A stretch of 64,000 nucleotides of DNA, taken from Sinanaerobacter sp. ZZT-01 (GTDB lineage: Bacteria; Bacillota; Clostridia; Peptostreptococcales; Anaerovoracaceae). The stretch is from assembly GCF_035621135.1 (NCBI RefSeq), contig NZ_CP141728.1:1054001-1118000 (forward strand). The letters run 5' to 3'. Of the stretch, positions 44,701 through 50,843 are shown piece by piece (the stretch's first letter is position 1; every line of letters starts with the position of its first letter). Both the position numbers and the translations under genes were made by a program. Under the pieces are notes generated by a model. That model saw only the letters and a program-made list of their open reading frames with translations, made no database searches and was not told where the DNA came from.

Positions 44701-45527
44701 GCAAAGAGCAGATTAAAAAGGGTCAAAGCTTTGAAGTCTCAGTAGTAGTGGGCACAAAAAAAATCTCACAGTTTGATAGTAATCTGGTTATAAAGCTGCC
44801 TTATCAAAAGCTTGCAAATCAAAAAAAGGAAGCAATTGTGGCTTATGAGATAACCCGCGAAGGCTTGTTGAAACCGATTGTAAGCGGGAAGATGGAAGCG
44901 GATGGAAAGACTTTCACAATAACAGCAGATCACTGCTCAACATATATCATTGCACATAATGATGTAGGCTTTCTGGATATACAAAAGCATTGGGCAGGCA
45001 GCGACATCACTTATCTTGCGTCAAGAGAGGTAATCAAGGGCATGAATGATTCAACGTTTGAACCGGATGAAAATATAACAAGAGCCCAATTTATACAAAT
45101 TCTGGCCAATCTGTCGGGTTCAGATTTGAATGAATATGAGGATTCAAAATTTGATGATGTAAGCAGAAAGGCATGGTTCACAAAATCAGTATCATGGGCT
45201 GCTGATACCGGCCTTGCAGCTGGATATTCAAACAGTGATGGGTCAACATCCTTTCATCCTAATGATACGATTACAAGGCAAGACATGGCAGTAATCCTTT
45301 CCAGGTATTTGTCAAAGATTGAAAAGAAAGAACTGCGCGGAGGAAACAAAGAAGTAAACTTTACAGATAGAAATCAGATTGACAGCTATGCACAAGCAGC
45401 CATAAAAGAACTGCAGAAAGCAGGTGTTATTAATGGAAAAACGTCAAAAACGTTTGTTCCAAAAGGGAATGCTACAAGAGCAGAATGTTCCAAAATGATT
45501 TCTGTATTGATGCAAAATTATTTATAA
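35703..45527 (+). CDS. Giant SLH-anchored surface protein with GLUG, PEGA-like, Ig-like, transglutaminase-like and DUF4430 domains, under B12 riboswitch control
   Basis: 3274-aa secreted protein. Order: signal peptide (1-26, ends VALA); acidic Ser/Glu tract (about 35-75); GLUG repeats (about 175-350); PEGA-like repeats (about 420-645); second GLUG block (about 665-920); Ig-like strands (about 980-1400); helical segment (about 1810-1890). A transglutaminase-like domain (about 1990-2100) follows, with an intact triad C2037 (AVCQGYS), H2063 (GNGHAWN) and D2078 (HVDSTWAD). Then come a beta domain (about 2290-2510), a Big_3-type Ig domain, a DUF4430 domain (about 2739-2844, GEFDLGKNSGWMVKV, transcobalamin C-domain-like) and three SLH repeats (from about 3088). 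The ATG at 35703 opens the signal peptide; GAAGGGAG lies 14 bases upstream, rather far. Control by cobalamin plus DUF4430 suggests a corrinoid-capturing surface protein. The transglutaminase may be a peptidase or crosslinker. Confidence 0.88.
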   Translation: MKKKVLAMFLTWMLCLNLLPIVALADTIESNVSAEVVEEDSGSTVSSESESESEVSELESESSDLEKELDLQEDSKDLFIEEGISEKEKQKQEQPLSIKMEGKDAVDGEASAKPELKDGVYQIANEENLVWFAELVNGTLTDGTLQDKGAGAVLTDDILLSDDPWVPMGNYSNQYTGIFDGEGHTISGIRIDVSSTYQGLFGYIGSAGAVKNVTVEGNISTQSNYAGGIAGYNAGTIESCCNKATITSTQKYVGGIAGSNYGKANSYAKITGCYNAGAVTGNSNVGGITGQNRYADINSSYTLGEIESSGSNTGGVVGYAYTGTISSCYSTGTVKSTGTTNVGAVIGFLYQSSNAALEKAYYLEGTFPVGIGNDGENSNVSAKSSANMKTDSFVADLGGSFVSDTVPNKNNGYPILGWQDPNAKYIVAFEVDQEQAKVAVVDSQGNPVAAEAGGIYKLSNGSYSYTVSKDEFKTVDGSFNISNGGKKISVNLEIKTYAVTFKNITPTDSKLLVKDSTGTIVNESGLVYHLPKGSYTFTVSKFGYHTEEGNFTVSGTDIEIPEIVLTASARSTVTFDISFIDDNPKAVGIVSVKHEEDVQEKSMDGSYSLADGEYAYSIACNGYKTIMGSITVKGEALHIQKTMEIRIVWSGTAEEPSTISKDGSVYYQIANGENLAWFSNYVNAGNVTANALLTGNLVLSDEEQDNTWSSIGSYSNQYAGTFDGQNYTITGLKGSNGLFAYSNTESVIKNITVEGIITQASSNIGGIMGSNYGNISNCSFSGSIVSTGQRVGGIVGNNAGGMIENCANYADIKTSTTYYATELDAGGIAGQSSGILKNCYNFGTITGSCPGSGCGEIGGITGNSTGSIQNCYSIGTLTKEKDSMGKIGAVAGASSGSVSNCYYLTGSFSTGLGSGTGDAIAKTAAEMQDDTFVIMLGDAFNKDYSGDKAINQEYPVLKWQGGLEAGGNASVEAVAADRNALQLEPLVIEEAGSLNLPLTGEHGTTISWSSSNTEIITHNGLVTLPLSGSIKITLTATITRGTASDTKQFELTVKSLDEATKDYLDRANSSLNGTLKVLSPAFGNDTNVVAMVQEKLKDLGFSDVTATIVDNVDERYIASNGDITYFYADPELTNSMNFGQVNNLKFTLRKAQQSVNFSVNAIIRWDRDKVIQTMTEQVVDALTFDLIKEQNTDIDAVTKNLTLPQQVNGKAWAAISWESDSTYINIIKNNSELFGNFTGEVTRPLEDINVNLVATITFNKTSSGSEDEIVLKKRFHLVLQGDNSVDWPAYMQEQLTKNYTIDKLKISSSGKQIDPKNVTEDIQLLTARNTGIENYNDYKFTVSSSDPSSVKINGYRAIVYRSLPGDAAKTVTLTISMQRKNTDITVTKEFTLNIQPLTQGEINKEIALMERVKANYAAGILDGMHAEQVTKSLHAFKECYLDTDDNLVWVYDISECTNEGIEPYDLPKEGYDESYNLYHSSKPKLIQHENLVLASTPDYDTEVVITSNLQSSRFAKYAEKYPDNVDLKKLVNQLVKATVTVRGSQGTENPNEGEIDAEANVLIRAQAEGAFLTVPQNINVAYDLAESYGYIDEVENHVSALDALVKEHELIFGDAFTKETKSEYLQVSSNGSISVIFGIDTSNNGFSINGRAPNDGIYNETYQGYTGYTVNQAQIKDRDIVEFFIYRDTTGYSDYYTWFEEGNEIEAAANVPFNVSLKGFCFAYYGMKDENEIKKQTENISGAQLYLVNEYGALTAIENAVTDSDGKARLTLSAGSYYITASKESSTPILLPLSKLVITAGETLEDKKTSAIEELTNYKNSSDYREEQQQELETAIVKGKASINHGETFEQIKEALAEAKKEIDTIKTDAQLTIEEKVEKEQEAYNTIYKSLKSYNGGTASEITITIPYTGTASEIENSLIGLYLNVLFEHPELFYVRTEYQIEFEGNAAIIRPSIIEDFRDTEFLTIAKNKLQAALDSAAEKCIFSDMTDLEKLLALHDWLVEHCQYNKVGHLTGAADQMNAYTAYGALVDGDAVCQGYSMALNLLLQKAGVESHYVSGNGHAWNVVNLAGNWYHVDSTWADETPDRPGKVKHNYFLLSDEEIKDQNYHSKWTTRYDIKCAKSYNGDAPWKNSTLPFVYDSKEKAFFNVENQIHATQYRKIRFDSLGRADVIILQNLTLKNILAQAEYNGILYLVDNTGDVYAYDLKNKIKKLILDETTGIDPGYGLLIRNETLIVRANYADVEELELYKEEVSSNKPSRVVTFLPAPGQFVNKTEMLYNAYPDPNVTLENPLSEKVVSLGAYGGYIVYEFDQPITNSPNNPYGIDFIVYGNAGNGKSEPGAVMVSNDGENWYELAGSEYYNANTKKNLAITYTNPDTSFKGTVDVPWTTSDKKTGYIYKNGNHTQAYYPNPKLYNAYNKGVAANSKYSDSTLSFVGNMIQAEKTPSFGYADCHKTGSNHIAVNPYAYGIQEYNGDGMDLDWAVDKDGNGVQIDRAKYIKIYTAALEDNGIMGETSSEVAGIFTAQSQKSAVGKTNNLKELVINGESIALIDGTYHYIYDATDLKSLMITATGNSSDNIFINNRRISSGTSSEPLALADKVRIIVQNGEKEPLIYTIRIIGANIGDHSDYQLKHYLSDLIVTKLPDKTVYKLGESLNTKGIALKAKYISDGAVVLKDIDTAACTIEGFDSKVTGAQSIKVSHYEDYYDDNDNFIKRINTSAIFVINVIDEKQENPIEKEQSVILTIKGANGKTWTSSRYVIDPGVTSVMDALKAVLALNGTTYTIKSGDKYVSSIDGLGEFDLGKNSGWMVKVDNYLIDVSAADWKLNGGEKILWFYTEDWTKVSGTKGWNPEETVTEETTNAEGTTISGKATAEAKTDAQGKASAVIGAETVKDAIAKMLKEAEKIKKQGTSANKEIILEVRSDSKANSVETTIPQAAVSELHNSVDTVKLSTSVGKLFFDKHSLNTLYKEKGDLKITITKKSAETVRINAANISEKSKEQIKKGQSFEVSVVVGTKKISQFDSNLVIKLPYQKLANQKKEAIVAYEITREGLLKPIVSGKMEADGKTFTITADHCSTYIIAHNDVGFLDIQKHWAGSDITYLASREVIKGMNDSTFEPDENITRAQFIQILANLSGSDLNEYEDSKFDDVSRKAWFTKSVSWAADTGLAAGYSNSDGSTSFHPNDTITRQDMAVILSRYLSKIEKKELRGGNKEVNFTDRNQIDSYAQAAIKELQKAGVINGKTSKTFVPKGNATRAECSKMISVLMQNYL

Positions 45528-45540
45528 TTAAATGTTATAC

Positions 45541-45575
45541 AAAGAGGATATTTTTATATCCTCTTTGTAGTTTTT
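45541..45575 (+). terminator. Terminator of the giant surface-protein gene
   Basis: AAAGAGGATAT and ATATCCTCTTT form a perfect 11-bp stem with a TTTT loop, followed by GTAGTTTTT. It starts 14 bp after the stop codon. Confidence 0.85.
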
Positions 45576-45671
45576 GCCATTCTTTTAAACAATGCTTAAA
45601 GTGCACTCGCCCAAATCAAATATCCAAAAATTCCATGAATAATATACTTCATATGTTTCTCCTATGTGATG

Positions 45672-45751
45672 CAGTTTCGTGTTAAAAATGTTGGCAGCTT
45701 GCTTCCATATTTATTTACTTTATCCTGCTTTGTATCCATCCTCTATTAAAT
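45672..45751. repeat. 80-bp direct repeat, right copy
   Basis: Partner of 34981-35060 (73 of 80 positions identical, all differences transitions). It includes the 3' end and stop of the leftward membrane-protein gene, which indicates that the ancestral copy was here and the left copy is the duplicate. Confidence 0.85.
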
Positions 45752-46224
45752 CGAATCATTGAACAGCAAAATCCCAAATCTAATATAAAAACTTGAATGA
45801 AAAACCACGGATCAAACAACATTTCACACCCAGCAACAATAATTCGTTGTGCGAATTTTGGATCTTCATTAAACGGATCAAATCCAAACCAATCATACAG
45901 AAAGAGAGTAATCGTTTCAAGTATTTCACTCCGGTAAGCAATGCTTATATAAATTAAAATCAAATTAAATCCTATAAGAAAATAATAATATGTTTTTTCA
46001 AAAGAAATTCTTTGATCATTGCGTCTTCTTCCCCAATATATACCAAATATAAAAGCGCACGGTATTATCAGAAGCAGAAAAGGAAAATATTCCGGGTCAG
46101 GCGAGTACAAATTAAGAGAGATACCTTCTCTCATGAATAAAATGCTTTGCATTACAAAAATAATGAAACTTAAAATATATAACCCGATATATCCTAAAAA
46201 GTAAAAACGAAGTGATTTTAACAT
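45715..46224 (-). CDS. Small membrane protein of unknown function
   Basis: 169-aa protein with four predicted hydrophobic segments: FYFLGYIGLYILSFIIFVM, FPFLLLIIPCAFIFGIY, YYFLIGFNLILIYISIAY and FFIQVFILDLGFCC. Charged loops lie between them, including GRRRNDQR. No family was recognised. The start has TAGGAGACGC upstream. The last codons lie in the 80-bp repeat that also occurs before the riboswitch, so the 3' end of this gene has been duplicated 10.7 kb away. Single gene, convergent with the giant surface-protein gene. Confidence 0.7.
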   Translation of the reverse strand: MLKSLRFYFLGYIGLYILSFIIFVMQSILFMREGISLNLYSPDPEYFPFLLLIIPCAFIFGIYWGRRRNDQRISFEKTYYYFLIGFNLILIYISIAYRSEILETITLFLYDWFGFDPFNEDPKFAQRIIVAGCEMLFDPWFFIQVFILDLGFCCSMIRFNRGWIQSRIK

Positions 46225-46328
46225 AAACGCGTCTCCTAATTCTGTTTAGACATTTTACGACATTATTCGACTTTATCAAGATTCAAAAACTTCCTCTTAC
46301 TTGAAGCGGTTCTGTACTGCTTCATCTC

Positions 46329-46368
46329 AAAATAAAAGAAGGCAAGAAAAAACTTGCCTTCTTTTATT
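46329..46368 (-). terminator. Terminator of the alpha/beta hydrolase gene
   Basis: AAATAAAAGAAGGCAAG and CTTGCCTTCTTTTATTT form a perfect 17-bp stem around six A residues. Symmetric A/T tails allow action in either direction. Confidence 0.85.
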
Positions 46369-46431
46369 TTATTTAAATTTAATTATACATGTCCAACGGC
46401 TTCCAAATTATAAAGTATTATTTAGAAGCAA

Positions 46432-47247
46432 TTACCCAATAAACTCCTTCACTTCTTTATTGAATTTGTCAGGGTCTTCAAGCTGCAAACCATGTCCGCA
46501 ATTTGGAAATCCAACCACCTTGGAGTCTTTTATCATTTGATTCAAATATTCACTATTCTCTTTCGTATACAGTAAACTTTCTTCTCCAAATGTAATCAAT
46601 GTAGGAATGGTAATCTTTGGCAATACTTCACGATAATCTTGCGCACTCATAGAAATCCACATGCGAGTCATAACGGTGGAAGAATTCTTATAGGCCTCTC
46701 CGTAGTTCCATTCAAGATCTTCTTTGTTTTTGCAGCCTGATTTCGCATAAATGGCCGGAACAAATGCATCTGCAAACCCCTTCCAGTCTTCATTCATTGA
46801 AACCATCGTACCAAAGTTGTCTTCCATGGTGAATTTTCCATAAAGTCCAACCTTGTATGCATCATCTGTGATCAGTTTCGCTGTCATGTCGATGATAACC
46901 ATTTTATCAATGCCATGCACGCCAAACTGTTTCACATAATCAAACATGATATGAGTACCCATCGACCATCCAATTAAGGTAATCTCTTTTAAGTCTAAAA
47001 AATCAATCAGATTTTTTAGATCCTGCGCATATCTTGAAATTGTATATCCATCATCAGGCACTTCTGATAACCCATGCCCTCTCAAGTCATAATAAACTAC
47101 TTTGTAATCTTTAGACAGCTCCGGTATTTGTTTTTTAAAAAATAAATGGTGAGCGGACCATCCATGGATAAGAACGATCGTCTTTTTTCCTTCTCCTTTC
47201 GTTTCATAGAATAACTTCACATTATCGTCAGTCAAAAAATACGCCAT
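46432..47247 (-). CDS. Alpha/beta hydrolase
   Basis: 271-aa serine hydrolase of the Abhydrolase_1 type, cytoplasmic. The oxyanion motif is LIHGWSAHH near residue 28, the nucleophile elbow is GWSMG near residue 93, the acid lies in the TFGEESLLYT region, and the catalytic His is in PNCGHGLQLEDP near the C-terminus. It resembles proline iminopeptidase and haloperoxidase-like enzymes, but a substrate cannot be called. AGGAGGGAT precedes the ATG. Monocistronic with its own terminator. Confidence 0.88.
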   Translation of the reverse strand: MAYFLTDDNVKLFYETKGEGKKTIVLIHGWSAHHLFFKKQIPELSKDYKVVYYDLRGHGLSEVPDDGYTISRYAQDLKNLIDFLDLKEITLIGWSMGTHIMFDYVKQFGVHGIDKMVIIDMTAKLITDDAYKVGLYGKFTMEDNFGTMVSMNEDWKGFADAFVPAIYAKSGCKNKEDLEWNYGEAYKNSSTVMTRMWISMSAQDYREVLPKITIPTLITFGEESLLYTKENSEYLNQMIKDSKVVGFPNCGHGLQLEDPDKFNKEVKEFIG

Positions 47248-47453
47248 TATAATCCCTCCTGTTCATAGAATATACCTTTGCTTTATTCATAACATTTATC
47301 ATCCTATGAAGCAAGCAAAAGTTAAATAAGTTGTCCCTTTTTCTTTCATTCACCTATTGATGAATTCATATAAAATTTCCTTATTATTCTAATCCATTTA
47401 CTCGTTTTTATTCATGTATTGTCTCAAGATACACTTCGATTGTCTTCTACATG

Positions 47454-47485
47454 AAAAAAGAATCCGGTGCTATCACTCCGGATTC
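47454..47485 (-). terminator. Terminator of the PyrK-like reductase gene
   Basis: GAATCCGG and CCGGATTC (47460-47485) form the stem and TTTTTT follows on the minus strand. It lies 12 bp after the stop. Confidence 0.85.
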
Positions 47486-47496
47486 TCCAATTCTGT

Positions 47497-48483
47497 TTAT
47501 TCCTTTCTCTGACATTTACACATCCTTATAGTCTCTCCTGCATCATTGACAAACGAGCAGGCTCCGCAGATCCCTTCTCCGCAGCAGATACGGAAATTAT
47601 TGCTGTTTGCAAATTTTGCTTCTGGTAACGTTTTACGTACCAAAGCACCAATCGTATCCACAAAATAGTCTGAAGCAAGCACACTAACACAATCGTAGTT
47701 TTCTTTCTTTAACAAACGAAGCAAATCTTTCTGATCCTCCTCATTATTCAAAGTCAGATATTTGATCGTCCCCAGTTCATCGCTGCAATTTATCTCTTCT
47801 TTTACATCTCCGATTTTATATTTCCCTTCTAGGTAATCATGAATCAGCTCTGTGCTTATTTTTTCAGTGTCCAAAACAAAATCCACTTTATTTTGACGGC
47901 GCAGTGCATTTGCGGTTAAGATTGCCGGAGCAACTCCGATTCCTTTTGCAATCAATAATATTTTTTGCCCCTTTGTCCTTGATGGTCGAAGTGCACTGAC
48001 TCCTTGAATTCCATTTCGATATACCCCTCGCAAGATAAAGCGCTCCGATTCTTCCAGCAATGCCTTTGTTTTCAATGCAATGATCTTTACTGCAACATGA
48101 ATGGTTCCCTTCTCTACATCTGCATGCATGACAGAAATCGGCAAATCATAAAAATGGCTGCTCTCTCTTCCTCTTAAAAAAACATAGGAGCCGGGATGAC
48201 TTGCTTTAATTGCAAATCCCTTTCCTACGTCTAATACAAAAATAACCAAATCATCCAGATAGAATTTTTTTTCTAATATCTTTGCTTCAAATTCTGCTCT
48301 AGGATTATTTACTTTCCGATTCCCCTGCACAAATTCATTATATATGCAAACGCCACGCCAATTGCAATCGCAACAATCCTTGCCTTGCAAACGGCTGCAA
48401 ATCAAGCAATCACCTGTAAGCGCGAGATAACAAGGGCAATTTTCAGTTCCCGCATCAATGCAATCATAAGTATTGTAGTTCAT
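47497..48483 (-). CDS. FAD/NAD-binding iron-sulfur reductase, PyrK-like (dihydroorotate/sulfide dehydrogenase electron-transfer type)
   Basis: 328-aa electron-transfer protein. The N-terminus has a Cys cluster (C-P-C, then CLICSRLQGKDCCDCNWRGVC at about 26-46). A ferredoxin-reductase-like beta barrel (about 60-160) binds FAD, a nucleotide-binding half begins GQKILLIAKGIGVAPAI near residue 170, and the C-terminus has a [2Fe-2S] motif CCGEGICGAC followed by a Cys near 324. PyrK proteins share the last two parts but are about 250 aa and lack the N-terminal Cys cluster. No pyrD or partner oxidoreductase is adjacent, so the partner is unknown. AAGGGGGC precedes the ATG. Confidence 0.8.
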   Translation of the reverse strand: MNYNTYDCIDAGTENCPCYLALTGDCLICSRLQGKDCCDCNWRGVCIYNEFVQGNRKVNNPRAEFEAKILEKKFYLDDLVIFVLDVGKGFAIKASHPGSYVFLRGRESSHFYDLPISVMHADVEKGTIHVAVKIIALKTKALLEESERFILRGVYRNGIQGVSALRPSRTKGQKILLIAKGIGVAPAILTANALRRQNKVDFVLDTEKISTELIHDYLEGKYKIGDVKEEINCSDELGTIKYLTLNNEEDQKDLLRLLKKENYDCVSVLASDYFVDTIGALVRKTLPEAKFANSNNFRICCGEGICGACSFVNDAGETIRMCKCQRKE

Positions 48484-48557
48484 TTAGATGCCCCCTTTTT
48501 TTTTTACTACAATACTAAAATATTGAAGCGAAGTGAAATTGGTGACAACACTTCCCT

Positions 48558-49751
48558 TTAAAGTGCATCAATATCTTCAAGAAAATAGAGAGGAACGGAA
48601 TGTACATAAGCACCGTTCACATATACATTGAGCATACCCGCCTCCTGCCATCTACGTACCGGAGCTTGGCACTGAAAACCCAGCACATATTGAATGCTGA
48701 CTTCTGCTTCTTCATTTTCCTTCAATACCGGACATAAAACAGGCTCTTTTGTTCCAACATAAGCGTATTCTTTTACTCCGCCTTCAACCGGAATGGTTTT
48801 TAAGCGCTGCTGTTTTTGTGCAATGGTTACCTGTTCATAGGAATCATATACTGCATCCATTAACTGATAGGAATCTTCAAACCAATTCGGATCGTTCATA
48901 ACCACACAAATCAGTTCCATTTCCCCTCGTTTTGACGAAGCGACCAAGGTTCTTCCTGATGATTTCGTATAACCAATCTTAACCCCGGTACCACCCTCAT
49001 ACTCCTGCACAACTTTATTTTTATTGTAAAACACATTAAATTTTCCTTCTCCACGTTCTGCAGTCCAGCTTTTTGATGCTGCAACCTCTTTAAACGCAGG
49101 ATTCAGCATGGCTTGTCTTGCGATCAATGCCATATCATAGGCTGTTGTATAATGCTCATCGTCATACAGTCCGTTTGGATTCATAAAGTGTGTATGTTCG
49201 GCACCGATTTCTCTTGCTCTCTCATTCATTTCTTCTACAAACGCCGCGGCACTTCCTGATATTTTTTCTGAAATTGCAATCGCTGCATCATTTCCCGATC
49301 GAAGCATCAAGCCATACACCAAGTCTTTTAACGATATTTTTTCCCCTACTTCGAGATAAATGGATGATCCTTCTACACCGGATGCTGTCTTTGAAATCGT
49401 AACTGCATCATTTAAATCACCTTGCTCAATCGCAAGCAATGCCGTTAAAATTTTTGTAGTACTGGCAGGGTATACCTTCTCTTGACTTTTTTTTTCATAA
49501 AGTACCATTCCTGAATTTAAATCCATTACAATAGCAGTCTGTGCAGAAATTTCCGGTTCCTGCGGAAGTTTCATAACCGAATTACCAGATACTTGTTCCT
49601 CCGTTGCTTCTCTCGGAGGAACCTCACGAAGCTTCCCTTTTGTGTTCTTGTCTGTTTCCATAAACTTCGCACCAAAAATAAAAGCTCCTACTATAAGGAC
49701 CATGCTCATGGCTCTTATTAATAATTTTTTTGTATCCCTACTTTTAAGCAT
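48558..49751 (-). CDS. D-alanyl-D-alanine carboxypeptidase, DacF-like, with altered KTG motif
   Basis: Class C-type low-molecular-mass penicillin-binding protein that trims the terminal D-Ala of peptidoglycan peptides. Residues about 11-30 are a signal anchor. The active site shows S97-T-T-K100 (SxxK) and SGN at 152-154. The third motif is K258-I-G260 in place of KTG, which is unusual. A PBP5-type C-terminal beta domain (about 310-390) follows. 397 aa from the ATG at 49751, which has AAAGGAG; the longer frame is less likely. Small enough changes leave it probably active. The gene lies 66 bp downstream of the DMT transporter gene, perhaps in one transcript. Confidence 0.88.
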   Translation of the reverse strand: MLKSRDTKKLLIRAMSMVLIVGAFIFGAKFMETDKNTKGKLREVPPREATEEQVSGNSVMKLPQEPEISAQTAIVMDLNSGMVLYEKKSQEKVYPASTTKILTALLAIEQGDLNDAVTISKTASGVEGSSIYLEVGEKISLKDLVYGLMLRSGNDAAIAISEKISGSAAAFVEEMNERAREIGAEHTHFMNPNGLYDDEHYTTAYDMALIARQAMLNPAFKEVAASKSWTAERGEGKFNVFYNKNKVVQEYEGGTGVKIGYTKSSGRTLVASSKRGEMELICVVMNDPNWFEDSYQLMDAVYDSYEQVTIAQKQQRLKTIPVEGGVKEYAYVGTKEPVLCPVLKENEEAEVSIQYVLGFQCQAPVRRWQEAGMLNVYVNGAYVHSVPLYFLEDIDAL

Positions 49752-49817
49752 AAAAAAAATCTCCTTTAAAAAAGAATATTTCTTTTTCAGTGGAGATATG
49801 CATTGTTCCATACTATT

Positions 49818-50702
49818 TTATTCTAATTTTTCATTTGTTTTGTCTCGTTCCAAGGTCAGCATCACCACTGATAAAATGACCAATATACAGCCCACCACAC
49901 TTCGGAATGTAAACGCCTCTTTTAAAAACAAAATTCCTAAAATCACGCTTATAATTGGCTCAAACATACCTAAAATCGCAGTCACGGTCGGTCCAACATT
50001 TTTGACAGCGATCGGTGTAATTGAATTGGCAATTACAGATACCCCCATCGCCATGACAAACATCAAAACCCATCCTCTGGGTGCAATGTGATAAACGATT
50101 TGATTCGTTGCTGTTCCAAAGATAAAAAGACATACCGACGCGACTGAGGCACAATAAAATGAAATTAAAAATGGATGAAGATGTTTAATTTCTGTTTTAT
50201 CCATTACAACTAAAAAAGCAGCATAGGCAATACCGGAGCCTAATGCCAATGCAATTCCGATAAAATTCACCTGCAAATCTCCCTCTAAAAAGGATAAGAG
50301 ACCAATGATAGAAAGTCCCATTGCAGCCAGCTTTGTCATGCTGATTTTCTCTTTAAAAAACAGAACACATACAAGTGCTACCAAAACCGGATAAACATAG
50401 TGAATGCAAGTTGTCAAGCCAACTGATATATAATTATAAGCTCCATAAAGCATAAGTCCCGTTGCGAAGGCCCCTAAAAAAGAGAGTATAATTAAGGTAA
50501 AAAAGTCTTTTCGAGATACTTTAATTGGTATTTTTTTAGTTTTTAGAATGGCAAACATCACGGGAAAAGAGATTAAACTTCGAAAAAAGGTTAAGGTAAT
50601 CGTATTGCAGCCGTCCATATAAGCAATTTTTGCCAAAAGTGGTGCAAACCCATAAATAAATGCCGCTCCTACCGCACAGCTAATTCCAACCGTCTTATTC
50701 AT
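49818..50702 (-). CDS. EamA/DMT-superfamily transporter
   Basis: 294-aa membrane protein with ten hydrophobic segments and two EamA repeats (about 5-135 and 148-285). Internal symmetry is visible: AAFIYGFAPLLAKIAY in the first half and ALGSGIAYAAFLVVMDKT in the second, each followed by an LxFLxG-like helix. Members export or import amino acids, nucleotides or sugar derivatives, so the cargo is unknown. AAAGGATAC precedes the ATG. It sits between the two-component system and DacF. The gap to the regulator gene is 141 bp, which looks like an operon boundary. Confidence 0.88.
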   Translation of the reverse strand: MNKTVGISCAVGAAFIYGFAPLLAKIAYMDGCNTITLTFFRSLISFPVMFAILKTKKIPIKVSRKDFFTLIILSFLGAFATGLMLYGAYNYISVGLTTCIHYVYPVLVALVCVLFFKEKISMTKLAAMGLSIIGLLSFLEGDLQVNFIGIALALGSGIAYAAFLVVMDKTEIKHLHPFLISFYCASVASVCLFIFGTATNQIVYHIAPRGWVLMFVMAMGVSVIANSITPIAVKNVGPTVTAILGMFEPIISVILGILFLKEAFTFRSVVGCILVILSVVMLTLERDKTNEKLE

Positions 50703-50843
50703 CCTGTATCCTTTCTTCCTGCAAGCATGTAAAACTGTACCTAAAGCACTACTTTATTATTATATTCTTAACCTTCTTTTCTTTCAAATCCTTTTCATAA
50801 AGACTAAAGAATATTTTTACTTAGGAAGAAGACAGTCGTTCCT

